This document shows, one piece after another, positions 24,342 through 33,112 of a DNA stretch of 35,748 nucleotides. A program made the position numbers and the translations under genes. How positions within the stretch are numbered: the first letter of the stretch is position 1; each line of letters opens with the position of its first letter. The notes below the pieces were generated by a model, which saw only the letters and a list, made by a program, of their open reading frames with translations, ran no database searches and was not told the DNA's origin. This stretch comes from Gammaproteobacteria bacterium (GTDB taxonomy: Bacteria; Pseudomonadota; Gammaproteobacteria; UBA6002): positions 1 through 35,748 of the forward strand of contig JACCWJ010000034.1 of assembly GCA_013697705.1 (NCBI GenBank), written 5' to 3'.

Positions 24342-25844
24342 ATGAATACGAAACAGCCATTTCATTCTGAAACTCCGCTTGACCAAATTGTAGCCTATTT
24401 GACAACCACAACGGGTGTCTCTAATGGGAAAGAACAGCTGGACAAATATTTACAGGATAAAACAGAAAGCGCACTGTTCCACCTTTTTGAAGGTTTGAAT
24501 AATTCTGAACACCCTGAAATAGAAGCAATTATTGACCATATCGATGAACAGAATAAGTGGGCTCAGTTCACTGACTATTTTAATGATATTTTCCTTATCG
24601 CCTATACTGAATTGTTTGATGACAAGGGCGAGTTGCGACAAAAAATTATCAAAGCAATAAATACGCATTATTCTGACCGGAATATCTATGAAGAATTACT
24701 CAAACAAGGTAAGGAATATATTTACCGCGGCATCCTAATTGCCTACTTCGAAAAGATGTGTTTAAACGTTTGCCAATACTACCTCACTAAATCAGTTAAG
24801 GCAGGTCAAATAGATTTTCCTCTCGCTATCAATGAGTCTCTCATGCCCACTAATCCACACATTGCAAATATTAGCTTTAAAGAAATCCAAAGTTTACTAT
24901 CACGCTATACTGAAATTCGAGAAACTCTCTATCCACTTTTTACAGAACTAATGGTTCAAGTCTCTATGGAAGATTACCCTCAAACGCTTCTTGATTTGTT
25001 AGAGGAATTGAAACCTCTTTTTCACAGCACCTCAATCTATATTCTTCCCTATCAAATTATTCAATGTGAAAATCTAATCAATCAAATTCGAAAAGATTTT
25101 CCGGATTTTGATTTCGGTAAATTTGGACAAACCCTTGATAATGCGCATGAATATGCTCTTAAAATTCCGCATAAGGATCATAACACCAACACCAACAAAG
25201 CCTTTCACGACAACATAGAAAAAACTAATTTACATGTTGAATTAAAACAGCTCGATTTAGATTTGGCTAAAGAAATTTATGATTGGCAAGAAAGATTAAC
25301 TATTTACAAACTAATGGTAAGACCATCTGATATGACTAATCCTAATAGTGGATTGATTACGAGTCTAGAAGAAGGCATTCAAAAATTAAACGAAGATATA
25401 GATGAAATCCATAAAAAAAACAAGTCTCGTAGCATCACCCTTGAGCAAGTCCTCGAGATAAAATTACAGGTAATGGTAGACACCATTGCAGTAAGTACAT
25501 CTGAAATCTTAATGCAAGAATCTGATTTAGCTTATCGCAGTGGAGATGATCCTACTGCTGAAGATAAGCTAACTGGCCTAAGAGAGTTTAGACGTGTTTT
25601 GCAGAACCAACAAACAGCAATTCAGAAAAAATTAGAGTGTAAAGGTCCGCTTACGCGAGACGATATTACTAATGCAATAACTCCCATTTCTAATAAGAAA
25701 ACTGCGGTTAAGACTTCAGTAGCGTCACATAGTTTTTGGCTGTTTCGATTATTAGAAAAAATGGGGTTTCATATAGCTACTCGAAGTGAAAAAATAATTC
25801 AGTCTGCTGAAAACCGTTTATCCATCGCTAAAGTGCATCGTTGA
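24342..25844 (+). CDS. Unassigned 500-residue helical protein
   Basis: I do not recognise the family. The protein is mostly charged helices with no signal peptide, transmembrane segment or cysteine motif. A stretch near 315-390 has coiled-coil character (EEGIQKLNEDIDEIHKKNK), and the C-terminus is more basic and hydrophobic (FWLFRLLEKMGFHIATRSEK), which could be a targeting tail. The start ATG at 24342 is favoured over the GTG at 24333 because GGGTGA (24331-24336), complementary to the 16S tail, lies just upstream and would overlap that GTG. It follows the kinase gene by 69 nt in the same direction and may share its transcript; TATAGT at 24309-24314 could be a separate -10. It may be a kinase partner or second effector; this rests only on position. 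Confidence 0.82.
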   Translation: MNTKQPFHSETPLDQIVAYLTTTTGVSNGKEQLDKYLQDKTESALFHLFEGLNNSEHPEIEAIIDHIDEQNKWAQFTDYFNDIFLIAYTELFDDKGELRQKIIKAINTHYSDRNIYEELLKQGKEYIYRGILIAYFEKMCLNVCQYYLTKSVKAGQIDFPLAINESLMPTNPHIANISFKEIQSLLSRYTEIRETLYPLFTELMVQVSMEDYPQTLLDLLEELKPLFHSTSIYILPYQIIQCENLINQIRKDFPDFDFGKFGQTLDNAHEYALKIPHKDHNTNTNKAFHDNIEKTNLHVELKQLDLDLAKEIYDWQERLTIYKLMVRPSDMTNPNSGLITSLEEGIQKLNEDIDEIHKKNKSRSITLEQVLEIKLQVMVDTIAVSTSEILMQESDLAYRSGDDPTAEDKLTGLREFRRVLQNQQTAIQKKLECKGPLTRDDITNAITPISNKKTAVKTSVASHSFWLFRLLEKMGFHIATRSEKIIQSAENRLSIAKVHR

Positions 25845-25871
25845 TACCCAGCTTTCATCCAGCCACCACTC

Positions 25872-25903
25872 CCAACGTCGTCCCGCGATTTGAATCGCGG
25901 GAC
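25872..25903 (-). repeat. REP-like palindrome between convergent genes
   Basis: GTCCCGCGAT (25880-25889), 4-nt loop, ATCGCGGGAC (25894-25903): a perfect 10-bp stem. On the minus strand it reads TCCCGCGATTCAAATCGCGG followed by GACGACG, matching the copy at position 11. It lies between two converging stop codons and could serve as a bidirectional terminator, though no T run follows. Confidence 0.75.
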
Positions 25904-25911
25904 TTACCGTC

Positions 25912-27234
25912 TTATAGTTGTACTTGAATACCAATATAAGGACCATCAAAACTCACATCTGTCGTGCGGCGAGTACGCAATTCGGGTGACTCACTTCCAA
26001 CAATGGATAAACGATCCACTGTATTCCAATAATGACTTACCCAATAACCCCCTTCAATACTGATACTGCCTCTTGACGGGTTACAAAATTGATAGGCAAA
26101 CATCAAACCAAGTTTTGCATCTACGTTAGGAACAATGCGCGTTTCATCTGGATGTTTGAAACTCGTAACAGTGGAAAACGCATCGGTCACGGGATCATCA
26201 CCAAAAAATACCGCTCCTGTGATAAAGGGTGCAGCGGCTCCTTCGGGTGTTGCGATAACGGTGGTGGAAGCTACGGTAGATCGTTCTAGTCTAGCGGTAT
26301 ACGAACTATCTTCTTCGCCCACTAAAAGAGAAGTTGAAATCCCTCCAACGATTCCGAGGGCTCCTTTTATCATATAAGTGCCTTCAATCCCGAATCGTGG
26401 ACCGATGCCATCAAAGTCAGATTTTTGGTTTATTACATCGTTTTGTTCAGAAGCAACATCAATGATGACGGCAAGACCGAGTGTGCCAAGTACATCGTCT
26501 CCTCCCACATCTAGTAATACACCTACTTCAGAAGTAATTGGAGGTAAGGTGAAGTCTCTTACAGAGGTAAATGATTCTTCTAATTTATTTTCCAATTTAG
26601 CATAACGCAAACCGCCAAACAGGCGCAGATTCATTTTGTTGCCCACTTTAACTTGCTGCCCAAAATCAAGATCAACAGCGTGATGATCTAACTTTTGTTT
26701 TGCGGTAAAAGAGGTAATGGGTGACGGGATGGTAAGCGGTGGCAATAAAAACACTGGTAACGGTGGTGTTGTAGCAGCGAGTGTAGCCCCGGGTGCTAAT
26801 GTTATTCCCACCAAGGCAAGGGGACCAATTAAAATTGGATCTGCCATTAAGCCGGATGAAGGAAGAAAAACTTCAGTCAAAATCTCATTTTCGACTTTTC
26901 GGTCATGAGTATAATTGGTATAGGTCAACCGTATGTCGTTACCTGTTCCAGGAAAAGCATAACCCACGTTTGCTTTAAAACCCCAGTCAAAGGAAGCTTC
27001 GTGATCTAAATATTCAGAGTGAGCGAAGCCACTCGTAAAGGTGGGTAACACAAGCGCATAGTCTGAATAAGGAATGCTTGGGCGCCAATAAATTCCTGCG
27101 AGTCCAAAGGTAATGCCGCCACATTGATTGGTTGGCACACATACATTGGGAAGGTAGCTATTATTATTCAGAGCTAAGGCATCTTTACTCATACTCGAAA
27201 AAAGAAGCGCTAGTCCTAATGATAATTTCTTCAT
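25912..27234 (-). CDS. Lpg1974-family pore-forming outer membrane protein
   Basis: 440 residues. Signal peptide MKKLSLGLALLFSSMSKDALA, then a mature beta-barrel with alternating hydrophobic/polar strands. Features typical of the Legionella Lpg1974 (MOMP-like) family: an N-terminal NVCVPTNQC segment with two cysteines, a first strand ending in YWRPS, SFDWGFKANVGYAFPGTGND, a central LRLFGGLRYAKLE strand, GPRFGIEGTYMI, and a terminal strand ending in aromatic/hydrophobic residues (YIGIQVQL). The family forms the main channel of the outer membrane in these bacteria and is often present in many paralogues. The ATG at 27234 has AAGGAG (27241-27246) 6 nt upstream; the TTG at 27237 is too close to it. 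Divergent from the FadL-type gene across a 305-base gap. Specific substrates are not known. Confidence 0.9.
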   Translation of the reverse strand: MKKLSLGLALLFSSMSKDALALNNNSYLPNVCVPTNQCGGITFGLAGIYWRPSIPYSDYALVLPTFTSGFAHSEYLDHEASFDWGFKANVGYAFPGTGNDIRLTYTNYTHDRKVENEILTEVFLPSSGLMADPILIGPLALVGITLAPGATLAATTPPLPVFLLPPLTIPSPITSFTAKQKLDHHAVDLDFGQQVKVGNKMNLRLFGGLRYAKLENKLEESFTSVRDFTLPPITSEVGVLLDVGGDDVLGTLGLAVIIDVASEQNDVINQKSDFDGIGPRFGIEGTYMIKGALGIVGGISTSLLVGEEDSSYTARLERSTVASTTVIATPEGAAAPFITGAVFFGDDPVTDAFSTVTSFKHPDETRIVPNVDAKLGLMFAYQFCNPSRGSISIEGGYWVSHYWNTVDRLSIVGSESPELRTRRTTDVSFDGPYIGIQVQL

Positions 27235-27460
27235 CAATCACTCCTTGATAAATTGCAATTACAAAAAAAGGGAGTATGTCATCCTCTGCGCTATCAAACA
27301 AGTCTGGAACTTAAATCATGGATGCAGCGAGAGGACCTAAGTTTATGTCTGGGACATAGGTTATGAATTAGCATGATCTTTTAACACTTCGCTCAGTGAA
27401 AGAGACAAATTTCATCCTACAGACTTTTCATCACAAACTAAAAGATCTCGGCTATTGTGG

Positions 27461-27489
27461 TTGAAAGATGTCACCCAGCAAGATAAAAT
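27461..27489 (+). promoter_or_regulatory. Sigma-70 promoter of the FadL-type gene
   Basis: TTGAAA (27461-27466), 17-bp spacer, TAAAAT (27484-27489); both hexamers match consensus at 5 of 6. The start site would be near 27496 with a leader of about 44 nt. The rest of the divergent gap (27247-27460) shows no gene, and I could not place a convincing promoter for the porin on the other strand. Confidence 0.6.
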
Positions 27490-27539
27490 GCGAACCTTGT
27501 TTTGAATAGAATAACAGTTTTAACATATGGAAATAAAAT

Positions 27540-28787
27540 ATGAAAAGGAAATTTAAGGCTCCTTCAGTAAAGAAAAACTTGGGTATTACCTTGGTTTCAG
27601 GCGCCTTGCTCTATTCCTCCATGAGTTTTGCAAGTAACTTCCAAAGCTTTATCGGAATTAACTATTCCAACCCTGCGGAATTAGCTTTCTTAGTTAAAAA
27701 CCTGCAAATGATTGCTTCTTATAATGAAGCCACACCCGATATCAAATTTAAAGGTACGGTAGTAGTACCCGATCCTTTTGGTTTAAATAATAATATTATA
27801 AATTCCGGAACCTCCACAAATATCGGTGAATTCACTTCATGCTATGGACGTTTTGCCAACCGATTCAGTGAATATGTAGTTGCAGGCATTGATATCACTC
27901 AGCCATTTAATAGCATAACGGAATACCCGAGAGATTCGTTGAGCAGATATTCTACGACCAAGACTGCCATAACCAGTGTCGATTATGCGCCAAATATTGC
28001 TTTTCAATTTCCTTATTTAAAACAACTCGCCTTTGGTGCAGGGGTTGACATAATGCAAGTATGGGCGGCATTAGACAAAATGTACCCCTCCCTGACTATC
28101 CCATTTGGCACAGGACCTGACATTGGTATTCAAAATCATGCTAATACGTGGACAGAAGGTTGGCATGCCGGTGTAGCGTATAATCCAGTTAAAGGCACCT
28201 ATCTTGGACTCAGTTATTATTCCGTAACGACACCATTACTCAAAGGTGAAAGTAGGTTTTCTGGCTTCCCAACTTCCTATAATACCTTTGCCAGGTTGAA
28301 ACTTCCCGCTACGACATCAGCTACCGCTACCCAATACTTGAGCGAAGACTTATTAGTAAGATTACAAGCCCGCTTCACAGAATGGAGCAGACTCAACAAG
28401 GTGGTATTAAATGGTATAGCAGGACCTTCAGATGATGCTACTGGCCTCGTGCTTTTGAACTACAAAAACACCTGGGAAGTAGATTTAAGCTCCCGCTATA
28501 ATGTAACGAAGAAAATATATGTCGGTGGCTTGGTAGCTTACGATCAAACACCTACGAATGATAGAGACCGTGCTCTTGGTCTTCCTGAAGTAGATCGAAT
28601 GAATTTTGCCGCACTTGTGGGTTATCGATTTACCAAAATTCTTTCTGCAGAAATAAACTATGTCCACGTCTATTTTGTTGAAACCACTCCCCTTAACAAT
28701 GTGAGCCCTAATGATGCAACGAGCACACGAGGTAGCGCTGATGTTTCTGCAAATATAATTGGCGCAAGAGTCACTGTAGAATTATAG
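27540..28787 (+). CDS. OmpP1/FadL-family outer membrane transporter
   Basis: 415 residues, a usual FadL length. The signal peptide extends to about 31 (basic MKRKFKAPSVKKN, hydrophobic core, SFA cleavage). The mature protein starts SNFQSFIGINYSNPAELAFL, the NPA segment being typical of the FadL N-terminal plug or hatch. A series of beta strands follows (FGAGVDIMQVWAAL, HAGVAYNPVKGTYLGLSYYS, EVDLSSRYNVTKKIYVGGLVAYDQTP), ending in a barrel-closing strand GARVTVEL. The TP-x-NDRDR-LPEVDR pattern near 335-350 is also family-like. FadL channels take up long-chain fatty acids or other hydrophobic compounds by lateral diffusion; the true substrate here is unknown. Its own promoter lies at 27461-27489. 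The ribosome site is weak (GGA about 8 nt upstream). No beta-oxidation genes are nearby. Confidence 0.85.
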   Translation: MKRKFKAPSVKKNLGITLVSGALLYSSMSFASNFQSFIGINYSNPAELAFLVKNLQMIASYNEATPDIKFKGTVVVPDPFGLNNNIINSGTSTNIGEFTSCYGRFANRFSEYVVAGIDITQPFNSITEYPRDSLSRYSTTKTAITSVDYAPNIAFQFPYLKQLAFGAGVDIMQVWAALDKMYPSLTIPFGTGPDIGIQNHANTWTEGWHAGVAYNPVKGTYLGLSYYSVTTPLLKGESRFSGFPTSYNTFARLKLPATTSATATQYLSEDLLVRLQARFTEWSRLNKVVLNGIAGPSDDATGLVLLNYKNTWEVDLSSRYNVTKKIYVGGLVAYDQTPTNDRDRALGLPEVDRMNFAALVGYRFTKILSAEINYVHVYFVETTPLNNVSPNDATSTRGSADVSANIIGARVTVEL

Positions 28788-28796
28788 TCTAGCGAC

Positions 28797-28826
28797 TTCT
28801 CGGTATTTTTTATTGAATGCCGAGAA
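28797..28826 (+). terminator. Stem-loop downstream of FadL-type gene
   Basis: TTCTCGGTATT (28797-28807) pairs with AATGCCGAGAA (28816-28826) with one G-U pair and an 8-nt loop. No T run follows the stem, so termination efficiency is uncertain. It starts 9 nt after the stop codon. Confidence 0.5.
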
Positions 28827-28895
28827 TCTCTATTGGGATCTATTCATTCCACCGGAATTAAAATCTAGCTTAAGTACCTTTCCAGGAGTTGCCCA

Positions 28896-30092
28896 ATGGA
28901 TTCTAAATTAATCGGTGGAATTCTGCTTATTGTGGGCACATCTATTGGCGCCGGAATGCTGGGGTTGCCTATTGCCGCGGCCGAGCTTGGCTTTGTCGGC
29001 TCCTTAATTTTTTTATTAGTTTGCTGGCTGATCATGGTAGTAGGGGCACTTTATTTACTCGAAGTAAATCTCTGGCTGCCGATTAATAGCAATTTAATTT
29101 CTATGGCTAAAGCAACCATCGGTCCACTGGGACAGGGGCTCGCTTGGCTCACCTACCTTCTTCTGCTCTACTCTCTTCTTTGCGCCTACATAGCGGGGGG
29201 CAGTGATTTATTTCATAATGTACTGGAAGCAAGCGGTCTAGATCTACCTCTCTGGGTATCCTCCATTTCATTTACCTTACTCTTTGGCTTTATTGTGTAT
29301 GGCGGTATCCGCGTCGTTGACTTTGTTAACCGAGGACTCATGTTCGTTAAGTTTGGCGCATACATAATATTAGTATTGCTGCTCTTCCCTTTCATCTCAG
29401 TAGACAAACTTACTGCAGGTAATCTTACCTACCTCTCCTCTGCTACGGTATTGACTGTCACTATCACTGCATTTGGCTATGGCACCATTATTCCTAGTTT
29501 ACGTGTCTACTTTATGGGAGACGCTCGAAAATTGAAGATTGCCATTATTATAGGCAGTTTGATTCCGCTGGTTTGCTATATTATTTGGGATGCCGTCATT
29601 ATGGGTGTCATTCCACTTAATGGGGAAAACAGCTTAATAAATATTTTAAATTCCCCCCAATCAGTCAGTGATTTAGTCAATACATTGAGTAAATTAATCG
29701 GCAAAGAATTTATTATATTTTTTATTAAACTTTTCACATCGATTTGTGTAGTCACTTCTTTTCTTGGGGTGTCATTATGTTTAACAGATTTTTTTTCTGA
29801 TGGTTTGCAATTAGAAAAAAAGGGCTACAACAATATCATCATTCATGCCGTAACTTTTTTGCCCTCATTAATCATCGCTCTCTATTTCCCTAATGTGTTT
29901 ATTAAAGCCCTTAAATATGCGGGAATTAACTGCATTATTTTGCTGGTATTATTACCTGCATGGATGGCGTGGAATGGACGTTACCGTCGAGGTATTGCTG
30001 AGGGATTCCGCGTGGGAGGCGGCAAAATATTTTTGATTTCCTTTATAGTATTGGCGCTCATTCTTATTCTACGTAGTGTCTCTGGATCGTAA
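28896..30092 (+). CDS. Aromatic amino acid permease, HAAAP family (TyrP/Mtr-like)
   Basis: 398 residues with about 11 membrane helices; a proton-coupled importer of tyrosine or tryptophan in the cytoplasmic membrane. Family signature at the N-terminus: GGILLIVGTSIGAGMLGLP (the unwound helix-1 binding motif), followed by the long second helix, and TITAFGYGTIIPSLRVYF near 190-207, as in TyrP. CAGGAG lies 7 nt before the ATG. TyrP and Mtr cannot be separated by eye; many Legionellales carry several such paralogues, in keeping with amino acid dependence on the host. Follows the FadL-type gene after a stem-loop, so it is probably a separate unit, although no clear promoter was found in the 108-base gap. 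Confidence 0.92.
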   Translation: MDSKLIGGILLIVGTSIGAGMLGLPIAAAELGFVGSLIFLLVCWLIMVVGALYLLEVNLWLPINSNLISMAKATIGPLGQGLAWLTYLLLLYSLLCAYIAGGSDLFHNVLEASGLDLPLWVSSISFTLLFGFIVYGGIRVVDFVNRGLMFVKFGAYIILVLLLFPFISVDKLTAGNLTYLSSATVLTVTITAFGYGTIIPSLRVYFMGDARKLKIAIIIGSLIPLVCYIIWDAVIMGVIPLNGENSLINILNSPQSVSDLVNTLSKLIGKEFIIFFIKLFTSICVVTSFLGVSLCLTDFFSDGLQLEKKGYNNIIIHAVTFLPSLIIALYFPNVFIKALKYAGINCIILLVLLPAWMAWNGRYRRGIAEGFRVGGGKIFLISFIVLALILILRSVSGS

Positions 30093-30312
30093 TATCACGA
30101 TTCATAGAAACCTGGATGCGCTATCGCTTCTTCATTTAGAGGTAGGATTGTTTATATAAATTTGTATATTAGAGAGTCTAGCTGGGTAAAGTTGCCTGAT
30201 AAATCGAGAATTTTTTCAACAAACTTTGCATGATGTTGTTCAAGGCTCAGTGCCCGTTTTAAAAAAACTAGGCGTTAGTAGAGTAATATTGTAATATCAG
30301 TCTTTTTTGGGC

Positions 30313-32517
30313 ATGGAGCCAACATTGGTCAATAAGCAGCGTATCTTGAGTAATTTCTATCTCTATATTATGGCAACATTATTGACAGGTATAATATTAT
30401 TTTCGATAGTTTATGTTCCTGGCTTTGATTACTCGACTCCTTTGTCATATGGTGGCGAGAGTCTTGTCATTAATGTAATAGTAAAAGCCATTTTTGATAG
30501 CAAGTACTACATCAATATTCCTTTTTTTTCGGCGCCTTTTAGTTTTAGTTTTATCGACTTTCCCATCTATACTCCATTAAATTTTATAGCAGTACGATTT
30601 CTTTCTCTTTTCTTTGCGAATTATGGCTCGGTACTCAACACCTTTTATTTCTCTACATATTTATTAAGCACTGTTATTTCGTTAAGCATATTTAGACGGT
30701 TAGCATTAAATAATTTTTTTTCTTTAGTGGCAGCTTTATTATATTCTTTCAATTTTTATCATGTCTGGCGAGGAGTAGGGCATTTAACAGTTAATACTTA
30801 CTTTGTTGCACCTATCTTTATTTATCTTGCTATTATCGTTTTTAACAGGCCGACTTTTTTGACAAAGATCGCGGCTTCAACACGCACAAAAAAAACAATG
30901 AGTATTATTGGGCTTTGTCTTTTACCAATTGCGGGAGCGTGCTGTAGTAGTGCCGGCTATTTTGTTCTATTTGGATGTTACCTAATTGCTATTGCTGGAA
31001 TTATCGCCGCCATCAACAAAAAAAACTGGGCACCTATATTAAATGCATTTTTCTTTATTTCACTCAGCATGCTGACATTTGTCGCTTCTCTTTCTCCTAC
31101 AATATTAAAAAATATACAGTATGGTCCAAATAAAGAGGCGTTTGCTCGCGGCCCCCAAGAATCTGAAGTTTACGCACTAAAAATAACCCAGTTATTATTC
31201 CCCCACGATGGTCATAGAATTGAAGCATTAAAAAATTTCAAGAAATATTATAACCAAACCGCTCCCTTGGTAAATGAAAATACCAGTGCTTCTTTAGGTG
31301 TCTTAGGCAGCATAGGGTTTTTAATTTTGCTAATGGTTTTGTTCATCAGAAGATGGCAGGTAAATACTACTCTGTATCTTTTCAGTATTTTTAATATAAG
31401 TTGTGTCTTATTCGCAATCTCAGGAGGCTTCTGTTCGGTGCTTGCATATACCATTTCCCCCATTTTACATGCATGCAATCGCATTAGTGTCTATATCTCT
31501 TTTTTTTCACTTTTTGCTTTTTTTATGAGCGCTCAATTAGTAATTGAAAAATTCCCCTCAATTCACAATAAATTTATGATGTCTTTCATAGCAATGTTGC
31601 TGCTCAGCATTGGTTTAATTGATCAGTTACCTTCATTTAGTTCTAACAAAATGTCACTCAGCAAAACTCAAATAGATTTCAATAATGACAAGAAATTTGT
31701 AAAACAAATTGAAACCTCATTACCCGCTCACTCGATGATATTTCAGTTGCCGGTCATTGGTTTTCCTGATCAATTAACCAATAATTGGCAAGAAATATAT
31801 AGGCATTTTATGCCTTACTTACATACGTCTGCTTTTCGATGGAGTTATGGCGTTACTAATGGCAGCGAAGCATTAAAATGGCAGCAATCTTTGAGTGCTC
31901 AGTCCCCGCGAGAAATGTTACAACACCTGGCATTTTCAGGATATGAGGGATTATATATAAATAGAAACTGGTATAAGGATAAAGCGCAGCACCTTACGAG
32001 AGAAATCACGTTAATCACTAAAACAAAACCTCTAGAGAATGCCAGCTCAAATCTGGTATTTTATGATTTACAGCCTTACATACAGAAACTTAAGCAAGAT
32101 AATCCATTACGGTTCCAGGATGAAGCCAGGAAAGCTGTAATTAATACTTCTTTAAACATAAGCTGGGCGAAAGGATTTTCCATCTTAGAAACACGGGATA
32201 AAAAAACCTGGCACTGGTGCGACAAAAAAGGGTGTCTAAAGATTTTCAATTTTACCACCCACAACGTACCTGTTAATATAAGTTTTAAAGTACAAACAGC
32301 TTACCCGGGGATGTCCACGCTATACATAACCAGCGATTTATTTGATACTAAAATTAATATTAATTGGACTGAAACTCGAGTATCTAAGAAGATAGAAGTT
32401 GCTCCTGGGATACATGTCATCAATTTTTCCACAAATGCAAAAAAAGTAGTCGCACAAGGCGACCCTCGCTCTCTTTATTTCAGTGTTAATGATTTTTTAA
32501 TACAACCTTTGAGTTGA
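30313..32517 (+). CDS. Polytopic membrane protein, GT-C/YfhO-like putative glycosyltransferase
   Basis: 734 residues. A first membrane helix (about 14-35) is followed by an extracytoplasmic loop with acidic residues D39 and E49 (PGFDYSTPLSYGGE), where GT-C enzymes place catalytic or metal-binding acids. About ten further helices run to about 445, then a soluble ~290-residue C-terminal domain containing GYEGLYINRNWY and NLVFYDLQPYI. This layout matches large GT-C/YfhO-like proteins that add sugars or phosphoglycerol to lipid-linked glycans at the outer face of the inner membrane; the exact reaction is unknown. ATG at 30313 is preferred to TTG at 30307; neither has a good ribosome site. 30093-30312 holds no recognisable gene. 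A decayed paralogue lies tail-to-tail downstream (32557-33000). Confidence 0.85.
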   Translation: MEPTLVNKQRILSNFYLYIMATLLTGIILFSIVYVPGFDYSTPLSYGGESLVINVIVKAIFDSKYYINIPFFSAPFSFSFIDFPIYTPLNFIAVRFLSLFFANYGSVLNTFYFSTYLLSTVISLSIFRRLALNNFFSLVAALLYSFNFYHVWRGVGHLTVNTYFVAPIFIYLAIIVFNRPTFLTKIAASTRTKKTMSIIGLCLLPIAGACCSSAGYFVLFGCYLIAIAGIIAAINKKNWAPILNAFFFISLSMLTFVASLSPTILKNIQYGPNKEAFARGPQESEVYALKITQLLFPHDGHRIEALKNFKKYYNQTAPLVNENTSASLGVLGSIGFLILLMVLFIRRWQVNTTLYLFSIFNISCVLFAISGGFCSVLAYTISPILHACNRISVYISFFSLFAFFMSAQLVIEKFPSIHNKFMMSFIAMLLLSIGLIDQLPSFSSNKMSLSKTQIDFNNDKKFVKQIETSLPAHSMIFQLPVIGFPDQLTNNWQEIYRHFMPYLHTSAFRWSYGVTNGSEALKWQQSLSAQSPREMLQHLAFSGYEGLYINRNWYKDKAQHLTREITLITKTKPLENASSNLVFYDLQPYIQKLKQDNPLRFQDEARKAVINTSLNISWAKGFSILETRDKKTWHWCDKKGCLKIFNFTTHNVPVNISFKVQTAYPGMSTLYITSDLFDTKININWTETRVSKKIEVAPGIHVINFSTNAKKVVAQGDPRSLYFSVNDFLIQPLS

Positions 32518-32556
32518 GCTTGCAACGTATTATTTAAATAATCCATACTGATTGCA

Positions 32557-33000
32557 TCATTTAAAGAGAGTATTTGCCTTTTTTAATTTATTAATATAAG
32601 ACCTCAAATCATAAAAAACTAGTGTTCCAGCATGGTCTATAAATGGCGTACGGCCAAGTACTGCGGTAAGTTCTTTTTCAATTTTTACACCAATTAATTA
32701 AAAGCGCGGTACTATTATAATATTGTTTGAAATTGCTTAGAAACACTATTCTATGACCACAATGCCTGCAATAAGTAGCAGAAAACAGCCAAAGAATGCG
32801 AAGTAACCTCCGCTACTACAACATGAAGCTAAAATACATATAAGTAAAAGCCCACATATTTTTATATCATGATGTATTGTCGTGGACTGTGTAGTACTTT
32901 TTGCAAAAAAAGAGATCGCTGTTATAAGTAATTAACACGATAAAAAAATATAATTATTCGCGCATCCTATATTAAATTTTAATAAGATCAGCGAGTTAAA
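32557..33000 (-). pseudogene. Decayed, internally deleted paralogue of the GT-C-like membrane protein
   Basis: Minus-strand translation of this otherwise empty gap gives two pieces of the neighbouring protein in the correct order. Piece one (32746-32931; the same frame seems to extend, through a stop, to about 33000) contains LASCCSSGGYFAFFGCF then LLLIAGIVVI. The intact protein has IAGACCSSAGYFVLFGCY then LIAIAGIIAAI, near residues 206-234. Piece two (32557-32697) contains TLVFYDLRSYINKLKKAN, against NLVFYDLQPYIQKLKQDN near residues 580-597. About 330 residues that should separate them are missing, with only 48 bp between the pieces, and stops interrupt the frame (TAA 32932-32934, TAG 32746-32748, TAA 32698-32700). 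This is a dead gene made by duplication or inheritance, then deletion. It accounts for most of the 595-base gap. Confidence 0.85.
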
Positions 33001-33077
33001 AATTTAGTTTTTTAAAGCGGGTATCAGAACATTAAATAGGGAAAGAATCAATTGTAATTCGAATATTTACGAAATAG

Positions 33078-33104
33078 AGTCCCCGCTATTTCTAGCGGGG
33101 GACT
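33078..33104 (-). terminator. Stem-loop terminator of DUF4142 gene
   Basis: AGTCCCCGCTA (33078-33088) pairs with TAGCGGGGGACT (33093-33104) with one bulged G and a 4-nt loop, beginning 8 nt past the stop of the minus-strand gene. The downstream T run is poor (CTCTATTT), so it is a moderate terminator call. Confidence 0.6.
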
Positions 33105-33112
33105 TTACACTC

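Noticed and set aside
26135-26908. Several plus-strand frames of 60-80 codons inside the Lpg1974 porin gene
   Set aside because: They are antisense to a clear beta-barrel gene with a signal peptide and ribosome site; their composition is the mirror of that gene.
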